NCBI GenBank assembly: GCA_900552305.1
Contig: URZD01000012.1
Span: 1-20,178 of the forward strand
Origin: an uncultured Eubacteriales bacterium
Lineage (GTDB): Bacteria > Bacillota > Clostridia > Monoglobales > Monoglobaceae
Reading direction: 5' to 3'
DNA length: 20,178 bases
The first letter of the stretch is position 1. Each line of letters starts with the position of its first letter. A model generated the notes under the pieces. The model saw only the letters and a program-made list of their open reading frames with translations. It was not told the origin of the DNA and ran no database searches. Positions 6,773 to 15,044 of this stretch are shown one piece after another. A program made the position numbers and the translations under genes.

Positions 6773-9100
6773 TTACTGGTTAAAAACAATCACTCTGACT
6801 GTGCCGCCGAGTGACGGGCTTGCGTCCGCATACGCATTAACCGTTACGCCCTTCAGCTTTTCGGCATCCGACATTGACATACTGATGTATGAATTGGTGC
6901 CGTTCTTTCTGAATATCTGTACATTGTCCGCAACCTCAAAGACGTCACTGCCAATCTTGATTCGCGTAAAATCAAGCGCGCTGCAGGTTGATGTTGAGCC
7001 AACCTTGATCAGAGCCGTAAGCGCCGTAAGCTGTCCTTTACTGTCCAGAACATAAGAAACGCCCGTTCCTGTCGGTATCTTCTTATAGAAGCTTGCCGAA
7101 TAGCTGTTTGTTGTTCCGTCCGCCAGGATTTCGTAGGTACCTCTGCCGGATGCCGAGCCGCCCTCCGTTCCGGTTATAATTCCGTAGCTGCTCTGCGCCT
7201 TTGTCACGCCCTCGACTATCAGCAGCGAAATATCGCCGAAATCGCCCGAGGTAACCGCGTAAATAATCTGCTTTGACGTAAGCTCCGAGAGCTTTATCTC
7301 GTCAAAATCGATTACCTTTGCCGTTGCAACGCCCGTTCGTGTATCGGGAGCGTAGGTACGCTCTATTATCACGCAGTCGCTTGTCAGCCACCTGTCGCCT
7401 ATCTTTCTGTTGTTTTTGTCAATCGCGCCGCCTACACTCGCCGCGCTTGAAGTTGATGTAAGATTGGAGAAAAGCGCGTATCCGTCGGAGTCAAACTCAA
7501 CCTTGCCTACATCGCCTATTTTCTCGCTGTAGTCCTTTTGGGTCTTATAGCGCACGGTGTTACCCTCGCCGTTCATGAATACAATGTAGTTTGTCTGACG
7601 TCCGCTTTCAAGAACATCCGTTGACATCTCCGAATCAACCGAGAGCAGTATTCCGTAATTCGCCGCGCCCGCAGTGTTCAAATCAACCACGTCCACAACC
7701 TTGCCGTCCTTGCCGAGAAGCGCCGTAATCTTTGAGTTGAGCTTGTAACTGCCCGCCTTCTCGCCCAGCTTGTATGCCGCGGTCTGCGTTTCAAGCTCAA
7801 CGGTCGTACCGGAAATCTTGATACTCGATACCGCAGCCTTGTTCGGGAATGCGTCCGTATATACGCCCGACAGCTTGTCACTGTACGCATAAACCGTGTC
7901 GTTATCCGCGAAATAGTAAACCACGTCATATGTTTGCAGTTTGTCAAGAGATGACGCATAGCCATTTCTTATAACCTTTGCATTCTTCACGGTTTCGGAA
8001 TCTACGCCTACCGATGCAAGCGCCGAATATACGTCCGTGCGTATAACCGCAGGCTCCGTCATGTCCGCCGTGCTGAATACAAGATACGATACCGCGCCGT
8101 TCTTGTCGTAAAGGATAAGTACAGCCGCTCCGTCCTCGATTTTATCCTTGTACGCGCCGTAGTTTGTAATTGTACCGTCGGTATAAACAGGTGTGCTGTC
8201 CTTTATGTTTATTGATTTGCTTGTAACGCCGTTGGCGAAATATGTCGTTCCCGATACATAGCTGTCAACCGTTGTAGCCTGCTTTTCAGGCACATAAACC
8301 GTAACAAAGTTTATAACCTCGTTATTGTCGTTAAGCACCAACTTAACCTTGGTAAGCGGCGTAAATTCAAGGTTTGTGTCAGCCAGTCTGTACGTTCCGC
8401 TGTCGGTTTTTACCGTGTCCGCGTCAAGGCTCTTGTCCTCGTTTTTCGTTGCTATGACCAAAACCTCATCGGTCATATTTATATCCATTTTGGAAATCAT
8501 CTTTTTTGTCGAACCGTTAAGCTCGGTCTGGAGCGCGCGGTTTATGATTACCGCAAGGTCGGCACGCGTTATATACGAATTGTCGGCAAGTTGTACGCCG
8601 TCCGTAAGTCCGAGGCTTGCAGCCTTAACCATGTACGAATACGGCCAGTTATCGCCGAGGTCCGCCGTGGTGTAGTCCATTGCACGGAGCAGTACGGTTA
8701 CCGCTTCGGCAAATGTGATGTTGTTCTCCGGCAAAAAAAGTCCGTTCGGATAGCCGACAATCAGCTTGTTGTTTGCCGAGGTGTTCACATATCCGACGCC
8801 CCAGTAGCCTACAGGAACATCGTCAAACTTTCTGTTTCCGGTGCTGCTGTAAACCTCGTCGTCAAGTCCGCAAGCAAGCGTAATCATCTTTGCGTATTCC
8901 GCGCGTGTAACATATGCCGTGGGATTGAAATATCCCGCATATCCGGAAACTATGCCGTAAAGCGACAGCGAGTTAACTGCCTCCGCAAAATACTGACTGT
9001 CGTCAACATCCTTGTAGCCGGACGCAAAGCTCGGCACTGTCACCGTGCATAAAACCATTACCGCTACCAAAAGCGCCGATGTCAATTTCTTAATGTTCAT
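6773..9100 (-). CDS. SLH-domain surface protein encoded in the ABC exporter operon
   Basis: A 775-residue exported protein. The signal peptide is about residues 1-27 (MNIKKLTSAL, hydrophobic core, cleavage after FAS). Three SLH domains follow (about 29-75, 90-143 and 150-192, with YVTRAEYAKMI and ITRADLAVII helices); these bind secondary cell-wall polymer. The remaining about 580 residues are Ser/Thr/Val/Asp-rich, probably beta-rich repeats, with no domain I recognise. The start is placed at 9100: the frame stays open to 9151, but that would overlap the permease gene and precede a perfect signal peptide, and GGAAGG lies upstream of 9100. It is the last gene of the operon, 28 bp after the permease, so it is made with the exporter and may be its partner or substrate. 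Confidence 0.9.
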   Translation of the reverse strand: MNIKKLTSALLVAVMVLCTVTVPSFASGYKDVDDSQYFAEAVNSLSLYGIVSGYAGYFNPTAYVTRAEYAKMITLACGLDDEVYSSTGNRKFDDVPVGYWGVGYVNTSANNKLIVGYPNGLFLPENNITFAEAVTVLLRAMDYTTADLGDNWPYSYMVKAASLGLTDGVQLADNSYITRADLAVIINRALQTELNGSTKKMISKMDINMTDEVLVIATKNEDKSLDADTVKTDSGTYRLADTNLEFTPLTKVKLVLNDNNEVINFVTVYVPEKQATTVDSYVSGTTYFANGVTSKSINIKDSTPVYTDGTITNYGAYKDKIEDGAAVLILYDKNGAVSYLVFSTADMTEPAVIRTDVYSALASVGVDSETVKNAKVIRNGYASSLDKLQTYDVVYYFADNDTVYAYSDKLSGVYTDAFPNKAAVSSIKISGTTVELETQTAAYKLGEKAGSYKLNSKITALLGKDGKVVDVVDLNTAGAANYGILLSVDSEMSTDVLESGRQTNYIVFMNGEGNTVRYKTQKDYSEKIGDVGKVEFDSDGYALFSNLTSTSSAASVGGAIDKNNRKIGDRWLTSDCVIIERTYAPDTRTGVATAKVIDFDEIKLSELTSKQIIYAVTSGDFGDISLLIVEGVTKAQSSYGIITGTEGGSASGRGTYEILADGTTNSYSASFYKKIPTGTGVSYVLDSKGQLTALTALIKVGSTSTCSALDFTRIKIGSDVFEVADNVQIFRKNGTNSYISMSMSDAEKLKGVTVNAYADASPSLGGTVRVIVFNQ

Positions 9101-9128
9101 AATTTCATCAACCTTCCCTTCAAATATA

Positions 9129-10304
9129 TTAGTCTGCATGAAGCGCATCAATAGGATTCAACTTAGAAGCCTTGTTTGCCGGCGCCCAGCCGAAGAAAAT
9201 ACCTATTGCCGCCGAGAAAAGGAACGCGCCGAACATTACCCACGGATTTGGGAACGCCTTTATACTCATTGCATTTCCGAGCAAGACGGATCCGACCGTT
9301 CCTATTACAATTCCCACGACTCCCCCCATGCAGCTGACTATCGCTGCCTCGATGAGGAACTGCGCCATTATGCTTGCGCGCTTTGCGCCTATCGCCTTTC
9401 TTATACCGATTTCACGGGTACGCTCCGTAACCGATACAAGCATTATATTCATAATTCCTATACCGCCGACAACAAGCGAAATTCCCGCAATGCCCGCCGT
9501 GAGCAGCGTCATCATGGTTGTTATCTCGCTCAGCGAATCCATCATGCTGGCAACGCTGATGACGTTATACTCGTCCTCGTCCTGAAACTTTGAGTATAAA
9601 AAGCTCTTTACCCTTCGCACCGCTTCCTCTACGTTATCGTATGAGGATGCCCACACAACATATGAGCGGATTTTGCTTGTCTTAAAAATCGTACGCCCCG
9701 AGGAATACGGAATAATTATTATATCGTCATCCGAGCTTTCCTCCGAATCCGAAATCGCCTCCATAACGCCGATAACGGTAAAAAGCTCATTGTTAATCTT
9801 TATCTGCTTGTCTATCGGACTTTCAAGTCCGAAAAGTTCCTGCGCATTATAGCTGCCGATTACCGCAACGCGCCGCCTTCGCTCCGTGTCAATGTCGCTT
9901 ATAAATCTTCCGCTTGACATATCACGGTTTTTTACCGTAATATAATCGCTTGTTGTACCTGTAACACTTGATGTCAGATTTTCCGACCGGTATTTTACCG
10001 TTGACTGCGTACTCATATTCGGCACTACATATGAAATATATTCCTCGTTGTCCTCCATAAACTGCTGCATTTCATCATAGCTCACAAATTTTGAGCTGTT
10101 ACGGCTGCGGAACATAACCGTAATCGAGTTTGCGCCGAGCGATTCGATTGAGTCGGTAATACTTCCCGTTGACCCCTGTACCACGCTTACAAGCACAATT
10201 ACGGCACAGACGCCTATTATAATTCCGAGCATTGTAAGAAAGGTTCTCATCTTACTTGCAGTAATGCTCTTTATTGCCATTTTTAAAGCCTGTGATATAT
10301 TCAC
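9129..10304 (-). CDS. ABC transporter permease, MacB/FtsX family
   Basis: A 391-residue membrane protein with the MacB layout. One transmembrane helix lies near residues 20-45, preceded by KMRTFLTMLGIIIG, the typical MacB/YknZ start. A large extracytoplasmic domain (about 50-265) follows, and then three C-terminal helices (about 270-380) with the FtsX-like TERTREIGIRKAIGAKR loop that contacts the ATPase. The protein would couple ATP hydrolysis in the cytoplasm to movement or release of a substrate on the outer face. Translation starts at GTG (10302-10304); its AGGAGG overlaps the ATPase stop codon, so the two genes are coupled. Gram-positive relatives (YknWXYZ type) export toxic peptides or antimicrobials; the substrate here is unknown. 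Confidence 0.92.
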   Translation of the reverse strand: MNISQALKMAIKSITASKMRTFLTMLGIIIGVCAVIVLVSVVQGSTGSITDSIESLGANSITVMFRSRNSSKFVSYDEMQQFMEDNEEYISYVVPNMSTQSTVKYRSENLTSSVTGTTSDYITVKNRDMSSGRFISDIDTERRRRVAVIGSYNAQELFGLESPIDKQIKINNELFTVIGVMEAISDSEESSDDDIIIIPYSSGRTIFKTSKIRSYVVWASSYDNVEEAVRRVKSFLYSKFQDEDEYNVISVASMMDSLSEITTMMTLLTAGIAGISLVVGGIGIMNIMLVSVTERTREIGIRKAIGAKRASIMAQFLIEAAIVSCMGGVVGIVIGTVGSVLLGNAMSIKAFPNPWVMFGAFLFSAAIGIFFGWAPANKASKLNPIDALHAD

Positions 10305-10315
10305 TCGAAAACCTC

Positions 10316-11050
10316 CTACACATTAACTTCTGACTTGTCGCCGTCCGTAAGCGAATCAAATACAATCTGACCGTCCTTGATTCTTACGATACGGTCCGCC
10401 TCGTGCGCAATTTTGTTATCATGAGTGATAAGAACAACGGTTTTCCCCTCTTGGTGCAGCTCTTTAAGCATATTAAGCACCTCGGTACCTGTCTTTGAAT
10501 CAAGCGCGCCTGTCGGCTCGTCTGCAAGAATCATCGGAGGGCGCGCCGCAAGCGCTCTCGCGATTGACGCTCTTTGCTGCTGACCGCCGGAAAGCTCTGA
10601 CGGCTTGTGAAAACGTCTTTCATACATCTCCACACGTTCAAGCGCAACCTTTGCCATCTCGCGCCGTTTTGCCGCGGGAACTCCCGCATAAATCAGCGGA
10701 AGCTCCACGTTTTCCTCAACCGTCAGCTTTGTCAGAAGATTGTACTGCTGAAATATAAACCCTATTTTCTTGTTTCTGATTGCCGCCTGCTCGTCATCCT
10801 TCAGCTTGCTCGCCTCGTTGCCGTCAATGTAATACTTGCCGGAGGTCGGCGTGTCAAGACAGCCTATCATGTTCATAAGCGTTGACTTACCTGAGCCGGA
10901 GGGGCCTATTATCGCTACAAACTCATGCGGTTTGATTTTAAGGTTTATTCCGTTAAGCGCACGCACCTCGTTGTCGCCCATCTTGTAGATTTTGTACATA
11001 TCCTGAATTTCAATCATGTATTCGGAATTTGAAATAACTTTGTCTGTCAT
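10316..11050 (-). CDS. ABC transporter ATP-binding protein, MacB/LolD type
   Basis: A 244-residue cytoplasmic ATPase with every motif intact: Walker A GPSGSGKST (49-57), Q-loop Gln near 101, signature LSGGQQQR (153-160), Walker B MILADEPT (173-180), D-loop SALD-like GALD, and switch His210 in LITHD. The sequence is typical of the subfamily that pairs with MacB/FtsX-type permeases. It stands between the adaptor (12 nt away) and the permease (11 nt away), completing a tripartite exporter. GGAGA upstream of the ATG at 11048-11050 supports the start. Confidence 0.95.
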   Translation of the reverse strand: MTDKVISNSEYMIEIQDMYKIYKMGDNEVRALNGINLKIKPHEFVAIIGPSGSGKSTLMNMIGCLDTPTSGKYYIDGNEASKLKDDEQAAIRNKKIGFIFQQYNLLTKLTVEENVELPLIYAGVPAAKRREMAKVALERVEMYERRFHKPSELSGGQQQRASIARALAARPPMILADEPTGALDSKTGTEVLNMLKELHQEGKTVVLITHDNKIAHEADRIVRIKDGQIVFDSLTDGDKSEVNV

Positions 11051-11062
11051 ATCAGCATCTCC

Positions 11063-12973
11063 TTATCTGCCGCCGGGGCCTCCGCCACCGGGAGCGCTGC
11101 CGCCCGGTCCTCCGCCTTGACTGCCGCCGGGACGACCGCCCATTCCGCCGCCCATCATCACGGCAAACGGATTGTCAGACTCGCCCGACTTAGGAATATA
11201 TATGATTGTCTCGCCCTCGCTGAGTCCCGAAACAACCTCTATATTCGTTCCGTCTGAAATTCCGACCGTAATATCTCTCATTTCATAACCGTCAGGAACT
11301 GCGTTTCCTCCCGCCGGCGCTCCGCCTGAACCTTTGCCGCTGTCGCCTGTCGGCGCGCTGTTCGTACCCTTATTAATGCCGCTCTTTGCATCCGCGTTTG
11401 CGGGGATTGAACCGGCGCTCGCAGACTTGCCCTTTGCTTTGTCGGCGTCGCCGCCTTCCGCATTCTTTTTGTCATTTTTTGACGCTGCCTTGTCGGACTT
11501 AACCAAAACCTTTGCGGTCGAACCCTTTGTGTTCATCAGAGCTTCCTCCGGTATTCCGATTACGTCCTTCGCTTCCTCTATAACTATGTTTGCGTTTACG
11601 TTCATTCCGGAGCGGAGATTACCCGGTTCGTCAATCGTAAGCTCTACCTTAAATGTGGTAACGCCGTCGCCGGTCGAGGTACCTTCGCCCGCAATTGATG
11701 TGACCTTCGCTTCGTATGTCTCCTCCGGCAGCGCGTCCGCGTCAACAACCGCAGTCTGTCCGAGAGCAATCTTTGTTATATCAAGCTCATCAACCGTAAT
11801 CGTAAACTTAACCTTGCTCATATCGGCAACAACCATCATGACCGTCTGCGAATTTGAGTTGTCAATTTTGTCACCCGCTTTGCTGTTCTTAGTTATAACC
11901 GTTCCGGATATAGGCGATGTTATGTTGTAATCGTCAAGGCTCTTCCGGCTCGATTTAAGGCTAAGCTCGCTGTCCTTCAGGTTAAGCTGATTGGAACGCT
12001 GCGAATTTGTCAGCGAGTCGCTTGTGAGCTTTGCAATAAGCTGACCCTTCTTTACATAGTCGCCGTCCTTCACCGCAATGTACGAAACCGTACCGCTTAC
12101 ATCCGCTTTAAGCGTTGTTACGGTTCCGCCGCCTATTGTACCCGACCCCGCGGAGCTTACCGTACCGTACGGCGTGTTTACCGTTGCCGCAAAAGTCGTT
12201 CCCTCGGCAAGCGAGCCGGGGTTTGGAATTTCGATTTCGATATTCTTCAAAACGCTTCCGTCATTGCCCGTTCCCGCCGTTGCGTCATATTTATGGCTGA
12301 CTCTGCCCGACATAGAGGTCATGTACAGCGCGCTTGTGATTGTGACGCTGTTTCCGACCGAAATCTTGTCAAAATCCGCAGCGGAAAACGGAATATCAAC
12401 CGTCAGATTGTCGGTGTTTGTAATTTTACCTATTACTCCGCTTACCGTGTCGCCCATCTTCATTGTAAATTCGGACAGCTTTCCGCTCGCGTTTGCATAG
12501 ATACTCAGTTTTGAAATATCGTCCGAGGTCTCTTCAAGCGACATACGCGACCTTTCTATGCTGTTCTGCGTTTTTTCGATGTTGAGTTGCGCGTCCTCAT
12601 CATCAATCTGATAAAGCGTTGCGCCCTCTTCAACATAGTCGCCCTCTTCGTAAGGAGATGAAATTATTTCGCCCTTTACCAGCGAGGTGATTTCGTACCT
12701 GTCAAGAGGCTCGATAACGCCGCTCTGTTCGATAGTCTCCGTAATGTCCATGCGCTCCGCCTGTGCTTCCGTGTACTTCTGTTCCTCAGTTTTGTTGTTT
12801 TTACCCTTACCGAAAACGAAGAAACAAAGCAGTGCAATGATAAGTACAACCGCAACAAGGATTATTATGTTTTTTTTGGTATAAAATTCCTTGCTGAACA
12901 GTTTTTTGGGGTTTAATCCTGAAAAAAATCTTTTTAAAGGGCTTTTTTGACCCTGCAAATTGTTTTCACTCAT
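11063..12973 (-). CDS. HlyD/MacA-type adaptor (membrane fusion protein) with a duplicated adaptor core
   Basis: A 636-residue membrane-anchored extracytoplasmic adaptor, well above the roughly 370-420 usual for the family. A single transmembrane helix (about 34-55) is followed by two lipoyl/hairpin/beta-barrel modules: about 91-275 (VKGEIISSPYEEGDYVEEG, then ANASGKL...MGDTV) and about 289-475 (VSGTVSYIAVKDGDYVKKG, then SPISGTV...KAGDKI). Each also has a short coiled-coil-like stretch. Residues 490-570 form a Lys/Gly/Ala/Asp low-complexity linker, and the last about 30 residues are almost all Gly, Pro and Ser. It begins the operon, with AGGAGG about 7 nt before ATG and a promoter at 13022-13050. 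In a Gram-positive cell the adaptor would face the wall, where the SLH protein sits. Confidence 0.92.
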   Translation of the reverse strand: MSENNLQGQKSPLKRFFSGLNPKKLFSKEFYTKKNIIILVAVVLIIALLCFFVFGKGKNNKTEEQKYTEAQAERMDITETIEQSGVIEPLDRYEITSLVKGEIISSPYEEGDYVEEGATLYQIDDEDAQLNIEKTQNSIERSRMSLEETSDDISKLSIYANASGKLSEFTMKMGDTVSGVIGKITNTDNLTVDIPFSAADFDKISVGNSVTITSALYMTSMSGRVSHKYDATAGTGNDGSVLKNIEIEIPNPGSLAEGTTFAATVNTPYGTVSSAGSGTIGGGTVTTLKADVSGTVSYIAVKDGDYVKKGQLIAKLTSDSLTNSQRSNQLNLKDSELSLKSSRKSLDDYNITSPISGTVITKNSKAGDKIDNSNSQTVMMVVADMSKVKFTITVDELDITKIALGQTAVVDADALPEETYEAKVTSIAGEGTSTGDGVTTFKVELTIDEPGNLRSGMNVNANIVIEEAKDVIGIPEEALMNTKGSTAKVLVKSDKAASKNDKKNAEGGDADKAKGKSASAGSIPANADAKSGINKGTNSAPTGDSGKGSGGAPAGGNAVPDGYEMRDITVGISDGTNIEVVSGLSEGETIIYIPKSGESDNPFAVMMGGGMGGRPGGSQGGGPGGSAPGGGGPGGR

Positions 12974-13021
12974 TTTTAATCCTCCTATGAAGCATATATT
13001 TGTTATAATCTACTCAAAATA

Positions 13022-13050
13022 ATACTATATTTTTGTGAACTAAGTGTGAA
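13022..13050 (-). promoter_or_regulatory. Exporter operon promoter with a PhoP/OmpR-like direct repeat
   Basis: On the minus strand TTCACA (13045-13050) is followed after 17 nt by TAGTAT (13022-13027). The -35 hexamer is repeated exactly 5 nt downstream (13034-13039), giving TTCACA-N5-TTCACA with an 11-bp period. B. subtilis PhoP binds TT(A/C/T)ACA direct repeats with about 5-bp spacing, so a response regulator of that family is a reasonable candidate. The leader to the start codon would be about 45 nt. Confidence 0.5.
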
Positions 13051-13157
13051 GAAATAAAAAAAATTTTTTGTATGCCGCATATTTTAGAACAAACAACCAT
13101 AGTGACCGCCTAAAATACCTTTTTTTTATAAAAGTTAAACAAATTTTGCAAATTCTC

Positions 13158-13186
13158 TTGAAAAAAAAGTTATTTTAGGATAAAAT
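13158..13186 (+). promoter_or_regulatory. Sigma-A promoter of the phosphofructokinase gene
   Basis: TTGAAA (13158-13163), a 17-nt spacer and TAAAAT (13181-13186) form a near-consensus promoter. It is divergent from the exporter promoter, about 110 bp away. The leader would be about 90 nt and contains the hairpin at 13211-13249. Nothing else was found between 12974 and 13282. Confidence 0.75.
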
Positions 13187-13210
13187 ATATAAGGTTGTAT
13201 ATTTGTGTCT

Positions 13211-13249
13211 GTTCACATTTCTTCCGATTAGCGGGGAAAATGTCGGAAC
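13211..13249 (+). promoter_or_regulatory. Possible hairpin in the phosphofructokinase mRNA leader
   Basis: GTTC plus ACATTT-CTTCC (13211-13225) can pair with GGGG-AAAATGT plus GAAC (13233-13249) around a GATTAGC loop, with a small bulge and a few wobble or mismatch positions. It lies between the promoter and the ribosome binding site and leaves the latter free. A stabilising 5' hairpin is as likely as a regulator. Confidence 0.35.
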
Positions 13250-13282
13250 ATACAGATTATTTATTTGTTGGAGGTATTATTT

Positions 13283-14383
13283 ATGAGTGAAATCAAAAGA
13301 ATTGCCGTCATGACAGGCGGCGGCGACTGCCCGGGTCTTAACCCGGTTATTCGTGCCGTAACAAAAACGGCAATAATGAAATACGGTCTGGAGGTTGTTG
13401 GTATCAAGCACGGCTACCGCGGTCTTTATCTTGGCGGCGACGAGTTTGTAAACCTTAGCCTTGACAAGGTTGAGGAAATCCTTTCAAAGGGCGGTACTAT
13501 CCTTTACAGCTCAAACAAGGACAATCTTTTTGACTATACTTACGAGGACGAAAACGGAAACACCTGCCACGGCGATGTTTCGGACGTGGGCGTTGAGAAT
13601 CTCCGCAAGGCGGGCATCGACGCATTGGTTGTAATCGGCGGCGACGGTACGCTTACAAGCGGCCGTGACTTCTCGCGTAAGGGCGTAAAGGTTATCGGTG
13701 TTCCCAAGACAATCGATAACGACCTTGCGGCAACCGACACAACCTTTGGTTTTGATACGGCTGTTTCCACCGCTGTTGAGGCAATCGACAGACTTAAAAC
13801 AACCGCTGAATCACACAGCAGAATCATTACCGTTGAGGCAATGGGCAGATATGCCGGCTTCCTCGCTCTTTCGGCAGGTATCGGCGGTGCGGCTGACGCG
13901 ATTCTCATTCCTGAGATAGAGTACGATATAAACAAGGTTGCGGAGACAATCAAGGCTAACTATGCAAGGGGCAAGAACTATGCAATCGTTGTTGTTGCAG
14001 AGGGCGCAAAACCTAAGAACGGCGAGGTTGTCGTTTCCAAGGTCGTTGAAAACAGTCCCGACCCGATTCGTCTCGGCGGAATCGCAAACGTAGTTGCGGA
14101 GCAGCTTGAAAAGCTTGTTGGTCTTGAAGCACGCGCAGCAATCCTCGGTCATGTACAAAGGGGCGGCTCACCGACCGCAAACGACAGAATCCTTTCCACA
14201 AGATACGGCGCACATGCCGTAGAGCTGCTTATGCAGGGCAAATTCGGCAACATGGTTACATTAAAGGGCAATCAGATGTCATACGAATCCCTTGAAAATG
14301 TAATCGGCGCAAACAAAGCTGTTGACCCGAACGGCGAGCTGGTTACTATTGCAGAGGCAACAGGCGTAAGTTTCGGAAGATAA
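13283..14383 (+). CDS. pfkA: 6-phosphofructokinase, mixed-substrate/group III type
   Basis: A 366-residue cytoplasmic enzyme that phosphorylates fructose 6-phosphate to fructose 1,6-bisphosphate, the committed step of glycolysis. Visible motifs are GGGDCPGLN (12-20), GGDGT (119-123), PKTIDND (141-147, catalytic Asp in TIDND), MGRYAG (187-192) and GHVQRGG near 290. Gly in GGDGT (E. coli position 104) points to ATP, while Lys in PKTIDND (position 124) is shared with pyrophosphate enzymes; this Gly/Lys pair is typical of group III ATP enzymes. The start is ATG 13283, with GGAGG at 13270-13274; the TTG at 13265 in the same frame lies upstream of that site. It is a monocistronic unit with its own promoter and terminator. 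Confidence 0.95.
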   Translation: MSEIKRIAVMTGGGDCPGLNPVIRAVTKTAIMKYGLEVVGIKHGYRGLYLGGDEFVNLSLDKVEEILSKGGTILYSSNKDNLFDYTYEDENGNTCHGDVSDVGVENLRKAGIDALVVIGGDGTLTSGRDFSRKGVKVIGVPKTIDNDLAATDTTFGFDTAVSTAVEAIDRLKTTAESHSRIITVEAMGRYAGFLALSAGIGGAADAILIPEIEYDINKVAETIKANYARGKNYAIVVVAEGAKPKNGEVVVSKVVENSPDPIRLGGIANVVAEQLEKLVGLEARAAILGHVQRGGSPTANDRILSTRYGAHAVELLMQGKFGNMVTLKGNQMSYESLENVIGANKAVDPNGELVTIAEATGVSFGR

Positions 14384-14407
14384 TCCGGCAAAAACATTTT
14401 GAAACAT

Positions 14408-14450
14408 AAAGGCTGCCGCGGCGGAAACCTTCCGCGGCAGCCTTTTCGCT
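14408..14450 (+). terminator. Intrinsic terminator of the phosphofructokinase gene
   Basis: AAAGGCTGCCGCGG (14408-14421) pairs perfectly with CCGCGGCAGCCTTT (14432-14445) around a 10-nt loop, followed by a T-rich stretch. It insulates the sigma-factor gene downstream. Confidence 0.92.
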
Positions 14451-14501
14451 TTAATACATTCGGAAATTTTCACATAAACACGGAAGGGAAATGTTAAATA
14501 T

Positions 14502-15044
14502 ATGTTTTTTGCAGCAATATCCGACAAGGACGACCGGCTGAAGGTCGAACGTCTATATTATATGTACAGAAAGCTGATGTATAAGGAAGCCTTCTCTATT
14601 TTGCAGGATAAACATCTTGCCGAGGACGTAATCAGCGAATCCTTTATACGAATAATAAACAATTTACATAAGATTGATGAAAATGATTGTCCCCGCACTC
14701 GGAATTTTTTAGTTATTATATATAGGAATGTTGCCAAGGATATTTACAGAAAAAGGCACTCGGAAAGCATTATTGGCATAACCGACGATACGGAATCGGA
14801 GCTTGCTTCCGATAATAATCCGTCGGATATTGTTATAGGGAAGGAAAGCGCAAAACGCCTTGCGGAGTGTATTTCGCAGCTTGACCCCAAGTACCGTGAT
14901 ATATTCCTCCTCCGCCGCGCCTATAACATGAGCCGTGAAGATATAGCCAAAACCGTGGGCATAAGCGAAGAAGCAGTAAAGAAACGGCTTCAGCGCGCCA
15001 AGGCAATGATTTTGAAAGAATACAGTAAGGAGCAGATAAAATGA
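14502..15044 (+). CDS. Sigma-70-family RNA polymerase sigma factor (ECF-like)
   Basis: A 180-residue protein with only regions 2 and 4, as in ECF sigma factors. Region 2 covers about residues 15-80 (AEDVISESFIRIINNLHKI, then RNFLVIIYRNVAKDIYRKR, the core- and -10-binding helices). Region 4 covers about 120-175 (LDPKYRDIFLLRRAYNMSREDIAKTVGISE, then VKKRLQRAK), the helix-turn-helix for the -35. It would direct RNA polymerase to a small regulon, probably in response to an envelope signal. GGAAGGGA (14482-14489) is the likely ribosome binding site, at a somewhat long spacing of about 12 nt. The TGA stop overlaps the ATG of the next gene by 4 nt, the classic coupling of sigma and anti-sigma. No ECF-type autoregulatory promoter could be identified. 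Confidence 0.92.
   Translation: MFFAAISDKDDRLKVERLYYMYRKLMYKEAFSILQDKHLAEDVISESFIRIINNLHKIDENDCPRTRNFLVIIYRNVAKDIYRKRHSESIIGITDDTESELASDNNPSDIVIGKESAKRLAECISQLDPKYRDIFLLRRAYNMSREDIAKTVGISEEAVKKRLQRAKAMILKEYSKEQIK

Noticed and set aside
11334..11930. A 198-codon plus-strand frame antisense to the adaptor gene.
   Set aside because: It arises from the low-complexity linker read in antisense; no start signal or domain.
13158..13283. The phosphofructokinase leader as a known riboswitch.
   Set aside because: It is only about 90 nt with a single hairpin; no conserved riboswitch core or terminator/anti-terminator pair was recognised.
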